From positions 1 to 7,784 of the forward strand of contig CAITOG010000184.1 of the NCBI GenBank assembly GCA_903893955.1: DNA of 7,784 nt, read 5' to 3'. The notes beneath the pieces are model-generated. The model was given only the letters and a program-made list of their open reading frames with translations, ran no database searches and was not told the DNA's origin. The translations under genes and the position numbers were made by a program. This stretch comes from an uncultured Actinomycetes bacterium (GTDB lineage Bacteria; Actinomycetota; Acidimicrobiia; Acidimicrobiales; RAAP-2). Position 1 is the first letter of the stretch. Each line of letters opens with the position of its first letter. Below, one piece after another: positions 5,174-7,784 of this stretch.

Positions 5174-5953
5174 ATGGAGATCGAGGAAGGAACAGCGCTC
5201 GAGGGCGTGGTGGAGCGCCGCTTCGAGCTGGCTCGGGGGTCGAGGACGATCCCAGGGACGCTCTGGCAGCCAACGGTGCCGACCGGCGATGCGGACCCCG
5301 TGGTCATGATCGGTCATGGCGGTGGTGGCTCGAGCTCAGAGGGCTACGTGGTCGCCCTCGGTCGGGCGTTGGCCAGGACCTGGTCGATCACCTCGTTCGC
5401 CATCGACGGGCCGGTGCACGGCCGACGACGGGGGACACGGCCAAACGATCCGGCGCTGGTGATGCTCGACTTCTCACAGGCGTGGGCGAACGACCCGACC
5501 ATGACCGACGAGATGGTGGCCGATTGGCAGGCCGCGATGACGGCCGTGCTGGGCGCCCTCGGTCTCTTGGAACGGCCACTTGGGTGGTGGGGCCTCTCGA
5601 TGGGCACCATCCTCGGCCTTCCGGTTGTCGCCGCAGAGCCTCGGATCACCGCCTGCGTGCTCGGCCTCGCCGGCGTGATCGGCCCGACGAGTGACAGGCT
5701 CGCCGCCGATGCGGGCGCTATCGGGTGCCCCACGCTGTTCCTGGCACAGCGCGACGATGAGCTCTTCGGCTTCGAACCTGTCGTCGAGCTCTACGACGCC
5801 ATCGCTGCGCCAGACAAGCAGCTTCGCGTGGCGCCGGGGTCCCATGCCCAGGTGAGCGTGGAGACCTTCGCCGCCACCATGGAGTTCCTCGACGGTCGAC
5901 TTCGAGGGGTCAGCTCCCCGGATCGGCCGCGCTCTCCAGAGGGCCCTCGTTGA
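5174..5953 (+). CDS. Alpha/beta hydrolase, dienelactone-hydrolase-like
   Basis: This is a 259-residue alpha/beta hydrolase. The start at 5174 is chosen from the leaderless promoter geometry and because the protein then begins at the first beta strands (VVERRFELARGSRTIPGTLW). Motifs: oxyanion region MIGHGGGGSSSEGY (45-58), nucleophile elbow WWGLSMG with S142, acid D194 or D195 in FLAQRDDELF, and base H224 in PGSHAQV. An IDGPVHGRR stretch (78-86) is typical of dienelactone-hydrolase and acyl-peptidase-like members. All three catalytic residues are present, so it is probably an active esterase or peptidase-like enzyme of unknown substrate. The C-terminal tail (about 244-259) is Pro/Arg/Ser-rich, and its coding DNA overlaps the end of larC on the opposite strand by 44 bases. 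It is divergent from the PLP decarboxylase, with an inverted repeat over its promoter. Confidence 0.83.
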   Translation: MEIEEGTALEGVVERRFELARGSRTIPGTLWQPTVPTGDADPVVMIGHGGGGSSSEGYVVALGRALARTWSITSFAIDGPVHGRRRGTRPNDPALVMLDFSQAWANDPTMTDEMVADWQAAMTAVLGALGLLERPLGWWGLSMGTILGLPVVAAEPRITACVLGLAGVIGPTSDRLAADAGAIGCPTLFLAQRDDELFGFEPVVELYDAIAAPDKQLRVAPGSHAQVSVETFAATMEFLDGRLRGVSSPDRPRSPEGPR

Positions 5954-7100
5954 GTCGGCGGGCTGCTTCGGCAGCGACGTCGTTGAACGTGCTGCCACGT
6001 CGCGCTGCGACCTGCTCGATGTCATCGGCTTCGGGCTTTCGTCGATGAGGTGAGACCTTGATCCTGATCACGTCGCCGTCGAGGCTGAGCTCCGTCATCT
6101 CCCGGGCGACGACCGAGCGCTCCTGGAGCCGAACGCGGGCGCCGAGGGTCCCAGTGTGGCGGTGCACCTCGGCGACGAGCCGCTCGACGTCCGCAGGATG
6201 GCACAGCACGCTCAGCGCCCAAGCAGGGCGGTCCTTCTTCATCAAGATGGGCGTCACCCATGCGTCGAGTGCTCCAGCGTCGAGCAGGAACGAGATGGCC
6301 TGGCCGAGTTGCTCGCCGGTCACGTCGTCGAGGTTGGTCTCGATGACACCGACCAGCTCGGTGCTCGATCGGTGGGCGTCCACGATCACCGCACCCACGA
6401 CATTGGCCCGACCTGGTGGGTCGGCGGTCCCGGCGCCGAAGCCTGTCGCAACGAGCTCGCCACCTCGCATCGGGAGTCCGATGTGCGTGACAAGTGCGGC
6501 CACGATCGCCGCCCCTGTGGGGGTTGCGGTCTCCATCTCGGCGTCGAGCCCGAACGTCTGATGCCCTTGGAGCAGCGCCAAGGTGGCGGGGGCGGGACCG
6601 GGCAAAGTCCCGTGCGCTGAGCGGATGGATCCTGCGCCAAGGCCGATCTGCGAGCAGCGGATCTCGTCGATCTCGAGGTCCTCGAGCGCCGCCATGGTGC
6701 CGACCACGTCGACAATGGCGTCGTGGCCACCGGCCTCATGGAGATGGACATCCTCGACACTCGACCCGTGGATGGCTGCTTCGACCTCGCCAAGTCGCAA
6801 GAAGGTGCGCTTCGAGCGCTGCGCGACCCGTTCTGGGAGGTCGGCGCGCTCGAGCAGCTCGATGATCTCGGCCAGCGATCTGGCCCTTCCATCATCCTCA
6901 ACGGTCACGATGGCCCGTGAGGCTGCCACGCCACACCGGTCGGTGGACTCGATGTCGAGCGACCAGCCCGGAACGTCCATGCGATCCAGCGTCGCACGCA
7001 CGGCATCAAGCGACGCTCCAGCGTCGAGCAGGGCGCCCAAGACCATGTCGCCTGCGACGCCAGCGTGGAGCTGGAGCCAGAGCGTTCGGTTCGCGGTCAT
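5910..7100 (-). CDS. larC: Nickel-pincer cofactor biosynthesis protein LarC (nickel insertion)
   Basis: This is a 396-residue LarC, the CTP-dependent cyclometallase that inserts nickel into the dithiolated pyridinium mononucleotide to form the NPN cofactor used by lactate racemase-type enzymes. It shows the N-terminal signature AGVAGDMVLGALLDAG (13-28), the histidine-rich metal-binding motif VHLHEAGGHDAIVDVVG (118-134), GAGSIRSAHGTLPGPAPATL (155-174), ETATPTGAA (190-198), and the C-terminal half IETNLDDVTGEQL (253-265) with GALDAWVTPILMKKDRPA (276-293). Both halves are in one frame, unlike lactobacilli where larC is expressed through a frameshift. Two family positions look altered: the usual Asp-Cys before the AG motif is Gln-Leu (10-11), and the KPEYED-type motif reads KPEADD (355-360). 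Start ATG at 7100 overlaps the larB stop as ATGA, implying translational coupling. Its 3' end overlaps the hydrolase gene by 44 bases in antisense. Confidence 0.9.
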   Translation of the reverse strand: MTANRTLWLQLHAGVAGDMVLGALLDAGASLDAVRATLDRMDVPGWSLDIESTDRCGVAASRAIVTVEDDGRARSLAEIIELLERADLPERVAQRSKRTFLRLGEVEAAIHGSSVEDVHLHEAGGHDAIVDVVGTMAALEDLEIDEIRCSQIGLGAGSIRSAHGTLPGPAPATLALLQGHQTFGLDAEMETATPTGAAIVAALVTHIGLPMRGGELVATGFGAGTADPPGRANVVGAVIVDAHRSSTELVGVIETNLDDVTGEQLGQAISFLLDAGALDAWVTPILMKKDRPAWALSVLCHPADVERLVAEVHRHTGTLGARVRLQERSVVAREMTELSLDGDVIRIKVSPHRRKPEADDIEQVAARRGSTFNDVAAEAARRLNEGPLESAADPGS

Positions 7101-7784
7101 CGTCGCTCGTTGACGAAACGGGCGGCGGCGATGGCGGCGCCGAAGCCATTGTCGATCCCGACCACGGTGACACCCGCCGCGCAGCTCGCCAGCATCGCCA
7201 AGAGCGCGGTGACGCCCTCGAGCGCAGCTCCGTAGCCGACCGAGGTGGGAACGGCGATCACCGGGCAGCCCACCAGCCCACCGACCACACTCGCCAGTGC
7301 ACCCTCCATGCCGGCGACCACGATGACCACCTCGGCGGCCCGAAGGTCGTCGAGCGCAGAGCTCAGGCGGTGGATTCCCGCCACCCCGCGATCCCTCAGC
7401 ACCGCTGGTGCGAGACCGAGCGAGGTCAGCACCGCCGCCGCCTCGTCGGCCACCGGTCCATCCGCGGTGCCGGCGGTGATGACCACGATCTGGTGGCCTC
7501 GATCAGCTGCGGGACGAAGCACCACTGTGGCCAGGTCGCCGGCAGGGGTGACGGTGGCCTCGACGCCGAAGGCGTCGCCGGCAGTGATCGCTGCGCGCAC
7601 CTGCTCGGAGGCTGCCCGTGTGACGATCACCGGTCCGCTCCCTGCCGAGAGGAGCTCGGTGGTGATGCGCTCCACCTCGCCGGCGGTCTTGCCTGGTGCG
7701 TACACGGCTTCAGGGAAGCCCTGTCGAAGGCTGCGGTGATGGTCGACCTGCGCCTCACCGATGTCGGCCAACTCGAGGCGAGCA
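7097..7784 (-). CDS. larB: Nickel-pincer cofactor biosynthesis protein LarB (5' end outside window)
   Basis: LarB carboxylates the pyridinium ring of nicotinic acid adenine dinucleotide and hydrolyses the phosphoanhydride, the first step of NPN cofactor synthesis; its core is PurE-like. 228 residues are in the window and the frame stays open to the right edge, so the N-terminus (probably a few tens of residues) is missing. The conserved segments are DIGEAQVDHHRSLRQGFPEAVYAPGKT (near the edge), ITAGTADGPVADEAA, EGALASVVGGLVGCPVIAVPTSVGYG and a C-terminal SCA motif with IDNGFGAAIAAARF. The Cys of SCA (codon 7181-7183) corresponds to the conserved cysteine reported to attack the substrate ring. 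A TTG at 7771 is in frame but falls inside conserved sequence, so it is unlikely to be the true start. The stop overlaps the larC start by 4 bases, so the genes form an operon that continues upstream beyond the window. Confidence 0.9.
   Translation of the reverse strand, partial: ARLELADIGEAQVDHHRSLRQGFPEAVYAPGKTAGEVERITTELLSAGSGPVIVTRAASEQVRAAITAGDAFGVEATVTPAGDLATVVLRPAADRGHQIVVITAGTADGPVADEAAAVLTSLGLAPAVLRDRGVAGIHRLSSALDDLRAAEVVIVVAGMEGALASVVGGLVGCPVIAVPTSVGYGAALEGVTALLAMLASCAAGVTVVGIDNGFGAAIAAARFVNERR

Noticed and set aside
6271..7032. An 18-bp perfect direct repeat at 6271-6288 and 7015-7032 inside larC
   Set aside because: Both copies encode the same peptide LLDAGA in two conserved parts of LarC. 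Strong codon bias in G+C-rich DNA explains the identity; it is not a mobile or regulatory repeat.

Overview
The window is about two-thirds G+C and densely packed on both strands. Apparent leaderless promoters with a TANNNT -10 box, purine-rich Shine-Dalgarno sites elsewhere, and the flavor of the proteins all point to an actinomycete chromosome. An Acidimicrobiia-like lineage is my guess for the class, but I cannot confirm it. I see no IS element, integrase, CRISPR array, rRNA or tRNA, and no gap above 300 bases without a gene.

Layout: (1) 1-127 is a 5' region with potential RNA structure around the Shine-Dalgarno site. (2) 128-628 (+) encodes a small secreted PepSY-domain protein, followed by a strong GC-rich hairpin (636-685). 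(3) 729-1085 (+) encodes a four-helix DoxX-like membrane protein, followed after 49 bases by 1135-2304 (+), an Old Yellow Enzyme-family flavin oxidoreductase with a C-terminal cysteine cluster; these two are probably one transcription unit. (4) 2309-2752 (-) encodes an SRPBCC/START-like ligand-binding protein, convergent with the oxidoreductase and divergent from (5) 2833-3732 (+), an alpha/beta hydrolase. (6) 3745-5106 (-) encodes a PLP-dependent group II amino-acid decarboxylase, convergent with that hydrolase and divergent from (7) 5174-5953 (+), a second, dienelactone-hydrolase-like alpha/beta hydrolase. (8) 5910-7100 (-) encodes LarC and 7097-7784 (-, entering from beyond the right edge) encodes LarB. 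They are joined by an ATGA overlap, and the LarC end overlaps the hydrolase end by 44 bases in antisense.

The only clear pathway is nickel-pincer nucleotide (NPN) cofactor synthesis: LarB carboxylates and hydrolyses nicotinic acid adenine dinucleotide, and LarC inserts nickel. LarE (sulfur transfer) and any NPN-using racemase or epimerase of the LarA family are not in the window. The other genes are single metabolic or accessory enzymes whose substrates cannot be read from sequence.

The most notable sequence-level pattern is regulatory. Three genes (DoxX-like, SRPBCC, second hydrolase) each have a TANNNT hexamer separated from the ATG by exactly seven bases and no convincing Shine-Dalgarno site, the geometry expected of leaderless transcripts. 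Genes with a clear Shine-Dalgarno site lack this arrangement. I do not see evidence for a wholly new multi-gene system; this looks like an ordinary chromosomal region with some features worth checking.
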